Shown here piece after piece: positions 21,202 through 32,053 of a stretch of 64,000 nucleotides of DNA. A program made the position numbers and the translations under genes. The stretch comes from Pseudocercospora fijiensis CIRAD86. Taxonomy: Eukaryota; Ascomycota; Dothideomycetes; Mycosphaerellales; Mycosphaerellaceae. Numbering within the stretch: the first letter of the stretch is position 1; every line of letters begins with the position of its first letter. The stretch covers positions 2,149,337 to 2,213,336 of the forward strand of contig NW_006921532.1 in the NCBI RefSeq assembly GCF_000340215.1, in the 5' to 3' direction. The notes below the pieces were generated by a model, which did no database searches, was not told the DNA's origin, and saw only the letters and a program-made list of their open reading frames with translations.

Positions 21202-23136
21202 ATGTCGGCTGTTCAGGACACTCCCGCCACGCTGCCTGCGGCCACCACTGAGCCTGCCGCTCCAGAAACGCCGCTGGAAACAAAGGTTGAAAGCGAGGCG
21301 CCCGCAGCAGCAGTGCCAGACACCACGACCACCACCGACCAGACCGCCGCTGCCACTGACGACGTCAAGGCCGATGCCGCCGAGAAGGCTGTCGAGCCCA
21401 TTGCTGAGGGCCAGCTCGCGTACAAGGGCCCAGGTGTGATCAAGTCAGTGTTATCATCTCCGCCATACCACCATGACCCGCAAATTGACCTCTCTCCAGA
21501 TCTCTCATCCCATCCAAGAAGGAGTTTTGGCTCAGTGACGATGCTGTCACCCCACAGAAACTCGACCTCTACCTCCGCGGCGAAAAGCCAGAGGTATCCC
21601 ACCCAGTTGCTGCCTGGGCCAGCCAAACCGGCAAAGGTCTTCTGTTCTTCAACAAAAAGGGCGACTCGGACAAGACGCACCCAGCTGATGTCCTCGCGCT
21701 TTACGACGCCACAGATCTCAAGAAGGGCTACCCACACGAGTTCTCCTTCAAGATCGGCACCCACACCCACACTTTCAAGGCTGAGGACGAGCTCAAGCGT
21801 GACGGGTGGTATCTCAGCATTGAGAAGGCCATCGAGCTCGGCAAGGCTTCCAAGGAGGAGGTGACCACCAGCGAAGGCTACAAGGCCGAGCTTGAGAAGC
21901 TCAGTGAGTCATTCAAACATCACCGTCAATCCGGGCCTTGTTAACAACTTCATAGACAAGTCAAACACTGCTGCTGCTGGTGCCGCCACCCGCAGCTTGT
22001 CCAAGCCAAAGAAGAGCACAGAAGCACCAGCTGAGCAGCGCACAAACTCTTCTGATGGTGAGGTTGCGGACAACAAGAAGGAACAGAAGAGCCGATCCAC
22101 CAGCCGGGGCCTCCTCAACCGCCTGAAGGCCCACCGGGATGAGACCGAGAAGAAGGAAGAGAAGGCCGAAAAAGATGAGGCCAAGACCGAAAGCGAGGCT
22201 GCTCCAGTTGCTGCGGCTACCGAGTCTGCACCAATTGCCGCAGCTATGGCTGCTGAGGGATCTCCAGCTGCTGCAGAGGCACAGGCTAGCGACGAGAAGG
22301 CCGCCGAGACCCCAGCTGGCGAGGAGAAGTTGAAGCCGTCCAAGCGTGGTAGTATCTTTGGACGCGTCTCATCGACTTGGAGCAAGATCCAGAGCCCAGC
22401 CAAGGAGAAGGATCAAAAGGAGGCTGAGCTTAAGCCAGAGCCAGCCAAGGATGCTCCAGTCTCTGAGAATCCACCTGTCCTCCCAGAGACAGCCACTGCC
22501 TCGACCGAAGTTGCTGACACTGCCATCCCAGCTGTTGAGCAGTCAAAGGCCGAGGAGCCCACCGAGGTCAAGAAGGAGGAGCCAGCTACCTCGCCAAGCA
22601 AAGAGAAGAGCAACTTTCTCTCTGGCATCGGTGGCTTCATCAAGCGCAACCGAAGTGTCAGCCCATCGACCATGATGAAGGAGCCAGCGAAGAAGGAAGA
22701 GACCCCAGCTGTCGAGGAGACTCCAGCTGCTGCGGAGCCCGCAAAGGTTGAGGAACCAGCACCAGCCACTGAGGCTGTCGCTGCTGTCGAGCCATCGGCT
22801 GAGACTCCACCTGAGAAGGTCGAGGAGCCGAAGTCGGAGACCACCACCCCGAACAAGCGTCAATCCGTTCTCGGCAGCCTTGGTCGCCGTGCCAGCAAGG
22901 CTCTCAACCGCATCCAGGCCCCAAAGAAGGAGGCTTCAGCTCCGGCTGCTCCTGAGTCCAAGAAGGAGGAGGCGGCTGCTGAGACCAAGCCAGCGGAGGA
23001 GACTCCTCTCGTGAACGGTGAGGCAAAGAAGGCCGAGCCAGAGGCCCAGCAAAGCATCGGTGACGTCGTTCCAGATGCCGTCAATGTCGGCCAGCCTCAG
23101 CACCAGACCACGCCAACTGTCACCGCCACAGCATAA
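21202..23136 (+). CDS. PH-domain protein, Mug6-like, with long Ala/Glu/Lys-rich tail
   Basis: Exons 21202-21443, 21500-21903 and 21956-23136 (introns of 56 and 52 bp) give 608 residues. After an acidic Ala/Thr-rich N-terminus, residues ~65-215 form the conserved part: QLAYKGPGVIK, SKKEFWLSDDAVTPQ, YLRGEKPEVSHPVAAWASQT, FSFKIGTHTHTFKAEDE and DGWYLSIEKAIELGKA. This matches the fungal PH-like domain annotated from fission yeast 'meiotic expression up-regulated protein 6'. The rest is low-complexity Ala/Pro/Glu/Lys sequence with short basic repeats of one kind: KRGSIFGRVSSTWSKIQ, SFLSGIGGFIKRN-like, KRQSVLGSLGRRASKALNR. Function is unknown; membrane-lipid or cortical binding is an inference from the PH fold. 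Confidence 0.8.
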
Positions 23137-24563
23137 GATGCCTGTCGGTAACGTCGCGCTGTTGAGATACATGCGAATCGGGCACGAACAGCGCGATGAC
23201 ACTCTCAGTCCGATGCAGTTCTGGAGAGAGGTCGCACCTACCAGACGTACGAACTCTGATGGACTTTCTCTCGCGCAATCCCTACGACGCGGATGGGGCC
23301 TCACGACTCGTCGTCTCTCCTAAAATACACCAAGATACCCACCACGTACTCACCTCTCGGAGCTGCGCCGGGCCTAATCACCAACTCCGATCACTCACTA
23401 ACGGTCTGCGCCAGCCACTGTTGCTTTTTTCGCGTGCATTGGGAAGGATACTGCGGGTCTGCTTTTTGGTTGTTTGTTTGCTTGCTCAGATACCACACTC
23501 TGCATTGTTTAGCTCTTGCTCTGGCATGCTTTGATGATTTTACTGCCCGGCATCTGACCAGCATGGCTACAGGGCACTTGGTTTACGTGTCTTGGTGAGC
23601 TTGCTGGTCGGACGGCAGTCGCGAATACCCATTCATCAATTTCGATGAGATACCCAGGTGTCGTTTTCAACATGCGGTTCGGTAGATAGCGGTAATAGTG
23701 GCTGGTAATAAACATGATGGTTGCCTTAGGTGTGTCTCACGGGGCGCTGTTCCAGAGCGATGTCGAGTCAGGTGTGTGCTTTCGAGACAACTCACCGTGG
23801 TACCGTCGAGGAGCTTGTGGAGCTGCAGCATCCAGGAGGTTTCACAGAGGGACGTTGGACCCCGTGGACCAGGAATGGACAGCAAGCAAGCAAGCAAGCA
23901 GCATCTGTGCCAAGTCGAGTCAACCTTGTGAAGTGTGGGAGTTAGGTAACATTCATTATTGTAGCGGCGAGAGCGGCTTTCAATAATGAGCTGGTGCCGT
24001 CATCCATGATTGGGTCTGGCCTAACGCCTCGAGGTCTCTGCTGCAGCTGTAATGTGTACCGAACAGACATGTATTCGTACTTGCTCCTGCGCTCCACGTT
24101 AGCGCCTGCCCGTTCCATCACAGCTGCGTGCAACTCCGCTCATCACGACTTCCACGCTTCGCCTCCGCGCATTTCTGTCTTCTACTGGGACTTGACACTT
24201 TATTGGTATTCTTATTAAATAATTACAGCTTGATCTCATCATTTCGACGACGAAGCCCTGTCCTGACCTCGGACAAGGCCCTACCTGGTCCAGCATCCCA
24301 AATCCAAATACGCTATCAATAATAGCTCGGCGTCAAGGCCATTCTCTGGCGTCATTACGGAAGCGTCAGTAACCATATCTTTTTGACAACGTGGCGACGA
24401 GGACTGCTCTGCAGACTGTTCCACTTTCATCTGCCAGAGACGGTAGACCACATCACTCGAGCAAGGGTTCGACGTCGCGTAGCACGATTGGGTGCGTGAA
24501 GAAGAAATCTGCACTGCGAGGGACTCTAGCTGGCTGCCAGGAGTAGCATGAATTGAGTTGAAC
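23137..24563. other. Intergenic, no gene seen (1.4 kb)
   Basis: Short frames on both strands only. A GCAA tetranucleotide run occurs at about 23882-23900. The sequence is not AT-rich and shows no transposon similarity that I can see. It may hold UTRs and the promoter of the UBTD-like gene. Confidence 0.5.
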
Positions 24564-25763
24564 ATGGTGAGTATGGCGACTTGTGGCACACCGCAATACC
24601 TCTCTGCTCCATACTACATGGCTGCCGTCTGTAGTGGCAGCTTTTTTGCTTACAGGCCGGCGGTTGCAATCATCGATGTTGCACCATGCCACCCTCTATT
24701 GCCTGGATAATCCAGGGCTTATCGTCGCGCCCAAAGGAGACGCAGGATGGGATTGTTGTCGTCTACATGGCATGCTCAATATTCGGCTTGGATGGAACAG
24801 AGCAGGGAGCCGCTTTCACTCATCGTGGTCTCTCTGCAACTGCTGCTTTCCAGATAGGCTGACCACAATTTGCAGGGCTGCTGTCAATCGAGAAGCGACT
24901 CACCTGCGCCCAGCTCGGACGGCAATCGACCTCGCGATTCCTCGAGAGCGGGTTTCCACCAGCAGACCAGCTCGCGGGATGGGAATGAGCCATCGTCTTC
25001 CAGGAGACATGCGACAAACCCAGTGGTACGGCCGAACAAGCCTATTGAACGACCTAAACCTCTCGAAACGAGCCCAAAGAATGTTTCTAACCGGCCACCT
25101 CCATGGACCAGATCGCATCTTGAGCAGCAGAGGCGTATATTCTTCGAGACAAGAGTGACTGGAAGACAAGAGATCTGGGATGCACTAAAAGCGGTATGCG
25201 AATGTCTTCGGCAGGACGACATCGCTGAGGCTCAAGCAATTCTGGATGCTGCCAACATTACTTGTCCACACGGTAAAGTCGGACGAGGACGCACGAGAGA
25301 GAAACAGCGAGAAGGAGTATACGACGAACAAGGGCAGTTATATGATCTGCCTTACTGGGTGGTAACAGACCCTCAGGACATCGTAGAAGATGAGGGTAAA
25401 GACATTGATGCTGAAGCGGAAGAGGACGAAGAAGACGAGGCGAATGACGCTTCACTGGCTCGTCGCCAAGAAAAGGGCAAAGGTCGGGCAGAATCTATCG
25501 GTGAAGAGATTCGACTCAAGGTGCGGCTCAGCGACCGTGCCAGCGACATAGAGGTCACCATTGGATCGAAGCAGAACGTGTCTGTGGCTATACGTGCAAT
25601 CAAAGATCAAATCAACGTGAGGCACTGCAGACTTGTCTATCTAGGCAAGGCTCTGGACGAGGGCAAGACTCTGGAAGCACAAGGCTGGAAGTCTGGGCAG
25701 GTCGTAAATGCTTTCGTCTTCGAGGGAGACGAGAACGCAATCCAGAAGGGCAGGAAGCGATGA
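24564..25763 (+). CDS. UBTD/DC-UbP-like ubiquitin-domain protein with an ATG-only first coding exon
   Basis: The start codon ATG at 24564-24566 is followed directly by GTGAGT. Splicing over 309 bp to TTTGCAG at 24875 joins it to GGCTGCTGT, giving MGCCQSRSDSP. The second exon, 24876-25763, completes 296 residues. Gly2 with Cys3-Cys4 is a strong N-myristoylation/palmitoylation context, and relatives (human UBTD1/2) also start with MG. The UBTD N-terminal domain (~75-165) shows TRSHLEQQRRIFFETRVTGR, EIWDALKAVCE, AQAILDAANITCPHG and YDEQGQLYDLPYWV. An acidic linker precedes a ubiquitin-like fold (~210-290, IRLKVRLSDRASDIEVTIG ... LVYLGKALDEGKTL). Likely a membrane-anchored adaptor in ubiquitin handling. 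Without the tiny exon no start codon fits. Confidence 0.85.
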
Positions 25764-26368
25764 TGACCGCAACGCTTAGCAGCAGTCCTGGGATTCATGC
25801 TTGGGTCAATGGGCGAAGTTCCCTTCGGCCAACGCTGAGCTTAGAGGCTCGAGCAACGGGAAATCTTGCGAACGAGAGACGACATCTACGCAAAAGCTTC
25901 AAACAAGATCATTTCGTACGGTTATGGCGTTTTGGCTGATGGCATGCTTCGGAAAGGGAGCGAAGGAGCAAAGCATTCATGGGATGATGATACCCAAACG
26001 GTCCTACAGTACCTTTCTCAAGAGCTGGGCAAGGCGCATTTCAACTTTCATTGTGTAATTTACACAGTAGTACTCGACTGAGTCTCTTTCCGTCTTTACC
26101 AATTCACCTCAGTTCAAGACGATTTCTCACAGTCGCGACACATGCTTCACTCACTGCAATTGAAATGTTTCTCGGAGTCCACGTTGATTTCATTCTAAAT
26201 TTTGATGAGAGTTCTTTCGGACTTCACTTGCCGCCTCCCGAGTCGTCCGGTCTCCAGATCCCACTTCAACTTTCCTTCTTACATTCGCATTGAGCGTATC
26301 TCTTGACCTGCACGCTGCAATCTCTCGAACCAGGGTCGCTTCCTGCATGCGACCGCAACGACGCAACC
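25764..26368. other. Intergenic, no gene seen
   Basis: About 600 bases between the UBTD-like gene and the 761-aa gene. Small frames (85 aa and less) have no recognisable content. Confidence 0.55.
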
Positions 26369-28874
26369 ATGGCGAAGAAGAAGGGAACCGCAGAGCCAGC
26401 GCAACCAACAGATGCAAACTCAGCAGGCTCAAGCTTGATCATTTGCAGGAACAAGTAAGTATGTCGCTCTCCCTCTCTTTTTGGCTCCTTGTTTTCCTTT
26501 GCACAGTACGGCATATTGCTAGCGAAATGTCGCCTTTTACAACGCAAGATAACTACGTGGGCAATTCCTCCAATCATGCAACCGCATCCAAGATGGCTAA
26601 CACTGATATTCCACGATTCAGGCATTGGCGATATATCTCTTCCTTCCATGGACCATGGCTTCAGCTACCGCCCGAGATCCTCGACAACCTTGCTCATCAG
26701 AACTGGACCATGCCCCCACCTCGATTGGTAGATCCCGCAGTGTTCTATGATGTTGTCAAGATCAGAAAGTCTGTCGACCAGGCTTCAGACGACTCGGTCC
26801 GCGCTTCAACTGGAGTCTCGAGCACTGCTATGCATGGCAAGATGGACTACTTTGGCACAGGAGGCGGACACAGTACGAAGCTAAGCAAAGAGAGGATATT
26901 CAAGATTCGGCAAAAGGCCGTCAAGCTTCTCAGTAAGGCTTTCCAACTTGATGAAGTCGCCGCTAGTGTTGCGACTATGCAAGCAACCAGCACGATCGAG
27001 AATGTGGGCCTCGAGGTCCTAAGACGAGAGCCGAACAGCACAGGTAGGTCGAGAGCGCGTGTCTAATCGATCCTGAAAACTGATCGAGGTTCACAGACGC
27101 TAGATACGTTCATTTTTTTCACGAGAAGATTCCTTCTCGCGCTATGGAAGAGAATACACCCCTCGATCCCTTGAACGACATTATCAACGCATTGCCGCAG
27201 GAACACCAACCCGCACCACTACGTACTCGAGCACTTGTGCAAATATTTAAAAAGCAATGGGACGGCGCAGCCTATGACCTATCAATAGCTCTGCAAATCG
27301 TGGAACAGTTGAAGAGACAACACAAGCCTAATCAGCAGCAGCTCGAACTGGCTAGTAAGATGAGACAAGAACAAGAAGCATGGCAGAGAGGCTTTCGGGA
27401 CTGGAAGTCGATGCCTCCTTTGAAGGAGGAGGATCAACCTTCGAGCTTGGAAATGCAACTCCTGTTCAATCGAGCCGGTGTGTACCTCACGATCGCATGT
27501 CAAAGCGTGCATGAGGCTTTGGATGGCTTGAAAGAGTATCAGGAGGCGAGCGAGAGAGGCGAAACAAATGGCGTTGATGCAAAAGCTCAACAGAAGAGGC
27601 TTGACGCAAGGAAAGTGGTCAAGACCAACGCAAAGCGGGCTATGAAAGACTATATTGCCTTTCTGTCTCACTTCGACTACACGCCAGGTCTACCATTCGA
27701 ACTCACCAACGAGATCATGCGGCGAGTGTACGATCTAGCGAGTGGCCACAAGACCCAATCTCAAACACAGATGCCACTGCCGAAGAATCGTTTGGTTGAG
27801 CTGGACGGAGATGGCGAGGAAGTTGAGAATAGCAGTGGCGATGAGAAATCGTCCCAGCAACTTGTCAACTACCAGAAGTCGAAGTCGAAGTCAGAGCCGT
27901 TCGAGCGTGACGAGAATGGATTCCCGCGCTTTCCGTCACCCAAGATATATCCATCAAGCGCTTTATTCGCCGAGAAGCCACCCCCAGATCTTCCGCCGTT
28001 CCCAACTGCGGAAACAACCGAGGCGATGTGCAACAACGAGACGCTTAATGAAGCCTTCGGATCGCGCGAAGCTGTCACCTATCATCCTCTTCTAACGGAT
28101 GCGTTGCATTCGCTACTCCTTGCGCACGCCCTTCTTCAAACCAGCTCTACAGAACTGCTGCGCCATGCGCATAATGCAGCTCGCCTAGCCAGGATTGCGG
28201 ATGGCTATCCTATCTTCCAAGCAGCCCGGAGCCCTGCTCGAGCAGACTGGATCGAGGTACTTCGCCGTGCAAACAACTGGATTGGACTTGGCGTATCTTG
28301 GCAGAAGTTATGCGCTCCAGCGCCGCTCCCGGACGCTGCTGGTGGATGGGCCAAGGAGAATTCCGCGAACAGTTCAAGCGCACTTGCAAGAAGAAAGAAG
28401 GCGCGCGAGGACGAGACCCCGGAGCAGAAGAAGGAGCGGGTCAAGCAAGAGTCCATCCTCGAAGCTTTGTCAGATGATCGCGTGGTCGATGAGGAGTCCT
28501 TCCAAAAAGCTGTGCGAGCTCGAGAGAAGCGTGCAATGGAGGACGAGCAAGGTCTCTCCGGTCCTCTCAAAGACAAGCAGCAGGCCACCATAAAAGACTC
28601 GTCGGCTTCTAATCCTGGTTCAAGCTCAGCATCGACAAATGGCGACAGCGAGAACCATCCCCCACCCAAGCGATGGGCCCAAGACGAGAACAGTAAGGAG
28701 TATCCCATTAGCACAGATCGTGCAGAGGCCATCGCGAGATGGATCAGGGAGAGCCCGCTCAGCATGGGCGGAAAGAAGAAGAAGAAGTCTAAGCGACGTG
28801 ACCCTGCGACCAACGGGCTTGCGGATAGTGTCTCCAGTCTGAGAGTGGCGGAGGAGGAAGACGGACCCGACTAA
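26369..28874 (+). CDS. Conserved ascomycete protein of 761 aa, function unknown
   Basis: Exons 26369-26454, 26622-27043 and 27097-28874 (introns of 167 and 53 bp, GTAAGT...TCAG and GTAGGT...ACAG). The N-terminus MAKKKGTAEP leads to a conserved block across the first junction (CRNKHWRYISSFHGPWLQLP), then DPAVFYDVVKIRKSVD and KLSKAFQLDEVAASVATMQ. Exon 3 opens with DARYVHFFHEKIPSRAM, followed by helical, TPR-like repeats (LRTRALVQIFKKQWDGAAYDL; SLEMQLLFNRAGVYLTIA). The C-terminal quarter is charged and ends in a KKKKKSKRR basic run. I recall similar fungal proteins being labelled 'histidine kinase group protein', but no kinase motif is visible here. A scaffold role is only a guess. Confidence 0.78.
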
Positions 28875-29159
28875 CGCGTCCAGATTTGGCGGGTAGTATT
28901 TCGTTTTGTACAACGGTCCGCTCATTGTGACACGCACTTCGCTTGGGACTCCAGCAGCAAGATACCAGACACCCGGCTTGGAATTGAGATAGGAAGCATG
29001 AAGTGAACGTGGATCAAAGTCCACTGATGTTCTCATCTCCACTCAGACAGATCATGGGTATCATAAAACACATCTCAAGCACCATAACGCATAACGCCAG
29101 CAACAGTCATAGTCTCTCAATGCCGTAGGAGTCACCCGCCCTTCCCAACCCTCAGACCA

Positions 29160-29563
29160 TCACTGTTCATTCGTACTACTACCACTACTAACCCCATACT
29201 TCTCATTCTGCGCGCGTAAATTCTTTATGACTTTCTGTTTATTTCACATATCAGCATCCACGATCACAGAAAAGAAACTTCCATGGCAATCCAATCCAAT
29301 CCAGTTACGTACCGCTAATGCTTCGGGATTCACTCCATTTTCTATCAAGGAAATGCAGTAGGAGAGGGCTTGGCGGTCGAGGTTTGTGTTCTAGTAGTGA
29401 GTTTGGAGTTAGTCGTTGTGTGAGAAAGAGGGTTTGGATGAGGATGTTGAATGTGAAGGGAACGTGAACGTGAACGTACGAGAATTGTGGAGATTTCGTG
29501 GAGGATGTCGACGGTTTCTCGTGCGGCGCGACGTTTGGTTTCGCCGTCTGTTGGGGCTGGCAT
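29160..29563 (-). CDS. MZT1: MOZART1 (mitotic-spindle organizing protein 1), three small exons
   Basis: Exons on the minus strand are 29563-29480 (28 codons), 29390-29313 (26 codons) and 29234-29160 (24 codons plus stop), all phase 0. Introns are 89 and 78 bp, with GTACGT donors and TAG/CAG acceptors. The product is 78 residues, the family size. It reads [19 protein letters not shown]..., ILHEISTIL, then [36 protein letters not shown]. These match MZT1 motifs (DILHEI, LDxxTLSxCxxLxExGxNPEALAxVIKEL). MZT1 recruits and activates gamma-tubulin complexes at microtubule-organising centres. The exons are too short to stand out as ORFs. Convergent with the 761-aa gene (285 bp between stops). Confidence 0.9.
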
Positions 29564-29819
29564 TTTTGGATGGAGGGAGGGAGGGAGGGAGGGATGTTGT
29601 TTGGTGGTGATTCGGGTTTGTGGTTGTGAGGGGAGTCGCGTTTTTGATGGTTTTTGATTTGATGGAGCGGGAGGAGCCGTTTGATCTGGTCCTCTGTGCA
29701 CACTGGGCAGCGGCTTACTTCCCGTCCCTTCAAATCTCTCGATATCGAATTGTGCTGCGTATAGAACGTTCAGCAGAATGGGATCTGATATTGGAATTAA
29801 CTACAGCTCCGTCGAACAA

Positions 29820-30330
29820 TCTCGAGGAGTCCTTCCTGAATATCGCTTCGAATCCTCTCCTATACCTGAACGCTAGAACTATCCACGTCGGCGTGAACGT
29901 CAAGGCAACCTTGCCCGAGAGATTGATAAAGAGTCGGGCCTGCTAATGGAAGGAATGATTCCGCCACAGATCGCAGAAGCGTATTCGCAGCGGCAGCAGA
30001 TGCTGCATGCAGTGGGAAGGAGTTTGTAAGATGAGACTACACAGGTATATACACCGCCAGCATTCCGAGTTCGACTTAGGCTGTTCCAATCGCACGTGTT
30101 CCTCCGCTGGCCAGCCATACTAGAAGAAGCCGATGGGCACAAAAAGAGAGCCCCGGAGCAAGGGTATCAGGCGGTACTCTGCTTTCCATTCTTCGGACCT
30201 GGAGAAGCGTTGCACAATGCGATCCGAGATCTTGCCCAAGATTAGAAGACTGAGAGCACAACCAGTTCCGAAGCCTAAATATGTTAGGCCCACTATCCCG
30301 TTGCTGAAATGGTATATCTCTCTATACAGC
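29820..30330 (-). pseudogene. MFS transporter pseudogene (C-terminal portion)
   Basis: Reading leftward from ~30300, the sequence gives NGIVGLTYLGFGTGCALSLL, KISDRIVQRF, EYRLIPLLRGSLFVPIGFF, a TAG where MFS proteins have Trp (FWYGW), then YGWPAEEH. After a frame change it continues with MLAVYIPV*, SFPLHAASAAAANTLLRSVA and FLPLAGPTLYQSLGQG, and is then scrambled. The order matches the second half of DHA1-type drug/polyamine transporters (typical ...YAASAxAAxTxLRSxxGxxxPLxGPxMYxxLGxGWG...). At least two stops and two frame changes are present, and the N-terminal half is missing. It is not rescued by plausible introns. The intact MFS gene at 32 kb is of a different subfamily. Confidence 0.8.
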
Positions 30331-30789
30331 GACTCGAAAGGCCACTAGTGTGGTGCTTGTTGAAGATCCGTAAATCTCTGTCTGGTACTGGACCGACCGC
30401 GCATCGCTTCGCACGCCACTGGATCATCAAAAGCCTTGGCAGGGCACATTTGCGTAGGTTCTGGCGCTGTGTCTACATGTACGGCCAATCAAGGAGCAAC
30501 GACAATTTTCTGATTTTGTCCTAGATCAACGGAACTTGTCGACCCAGATGGTGCGAGGACTGACTCCAAGCGAGCAAGCTCTTCGTTCACGACTCGCTGT
30601 GACTGCTACGTTGTTCAAATTGCAGGCACTCTTCACACTCTCGTTTCAATCAGCTCCATATTTGGATATATCGGGTTGAGCAGAAAGGTCATTGACGATG
30701 CAGTTTCAATTCGAAATCGATTTCACGACCATTCCTCATCCCGCTGCATTGCCTTTCGCGAAAAAACCTCTACATCCATCTCAATCTCC
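30331..30789. other. Intergenic; possible further decay of the MFS pseudogene
   Basis: About 460 bases with no usable frame. If the pseudogene was once complete, its N-terminal half should lie here on the minus strand, but I could not match it. It may have been replaced by a rearrangement. Confidence 0.4.
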
Positions 30790-31565
30790 TATTACGTAGC
30801 ATAATAGACGCCCCTCGATGAATTTTTCCTATAGGTCCCGGTCTTCTAGCTGTTCGGCTTTGTATATAGGTTAGTCTTATACGTCGCATCTTTAGGAGTA
30901 TAGAATAGGGGTAAGAAAGGACGAGCTTGTACTATAAAGTACTGTATAGGCATCGCCGGCATTAATACAATTATCGTAGCATTGTGTTCCTGCAAGAGCG
31001 ATGCTTACAGAGTAGAAGATAAGGAAGAGGATGCGAGATAGGTAGAGGTAGAAGTCTATTATAGTAGTAGCGCTTATTATAGTATGTTTTACGTAGCTTT
31101 TAGTATCGGAGGAGTATATAGTAGTAGAAAGGTAGCGGAGGCGAATCGGCAAGGGCGTTTTGTAGCTAGCTGCTATTTGTCCTTACCGATAGCTATTCTA
31201 TATAGCTATTATAATGTCTAGTTTTATCTACCGCGCGAGGCCGACCGATATATCGGTAGTTAACGGAAATAGGGGAAATCGCGCTTTTCCTCTCCCCTAG
31301 TCCTTAGTATTTGTAGTAATACAGTCTACTATATAGACTAATACTACTTACCTATCCTAGTAAGTTAGGCTAGGGCTACTATTGCGTATAAGTTTTTAGC
31401 ACTATAATCTAAACGCTAATTGGCTTACTCTGCCACACCTTAGCCACATACTATGCTACACATACACATATATATACACATACCAAAATACTACCTACCT
31501 ATATACCCTCAAATAATCCTATCTCTAGTCTGGTCTCGAGATAGGCCGCTTAGCTATGCATAGGC
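30790..31565. repeat. Second RIP-like AT-rich patch (about 780 bp)
   Basis: Composition changes abruptly to TA-rich with few CpA/TpG but persisting CpG, as in the 12-20 kb island. TATATA and CTATAG strings are frequent. Towards the right end (31430-31530) CA-rich text returns. The only sizeable frame (30892-31152, minus) has no recognisable feature. Probably a short relic of a RIP-mutated repeat; no terminal repeats were found. Confidence 0.6.
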
Positions 31566-32053
31566 AGTCGAGCTACGTGGAGATCCAGCCTTTACGGCAG
31601 GATTGGGAATGAATGGTAAGGCCGGCGTTGTAGATCATTTGAGATGTTGTTATGTAAAATTGGTGCTCTCCGGGGTAGTCCGTCTAAAGTCGAACCATCA
31701 TCCTGCATTTGTGCATCCCTCTTCGAGCATCGTCCTGAAGTATATCGTGGATTTGCAGAAGTATGTCTTGCATCTCCGCCATCGTTTTCTCGAACATCAT
31801 TATTCTCGTGAAACTGTGATGCTTTCACCTCGGCGATCAGGAACTATTCCATTAACGTTCATAGTATGCGCCAGGTCACAGGTAGGCTGTTGACTTTGAC
31901 ATTCTGTCATCACCGCTGTCCCGTCTTCAGACCGCTTGCTGCTAGCAATCCGCATATTCGTCTTGAGCACCTCTTGGGCACGTCACTTTTCTTCTTGTAT
32001 CAGATTGGAAAGGTTCTCCTTGCACGCGGTCCAGCAGAGGGATAATTACTGGT
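31566..32053. promoter_or_regulatory. Upstream region of the MFS transporter gene
   Basis: About 490 bases of host-like sequence between the RIP-like patch and the transporter ATG. No recognisable frame or element. Confidence 0.4.

Noticed and set aside
24440..24500. GGTTCGAC-like box as a tRNA B-box
   Set aside because: No matching A-box or cloverleaf stems were found around it, and no other tRNA candidate stood out in the window.
30892..31152. 86-aa frame with a hydrophobic segment in the second AT-rich patch
   Set aside because: The surrounding composition is RIP-like, the frame uses atypical codons, and nothing indicates a real gene.
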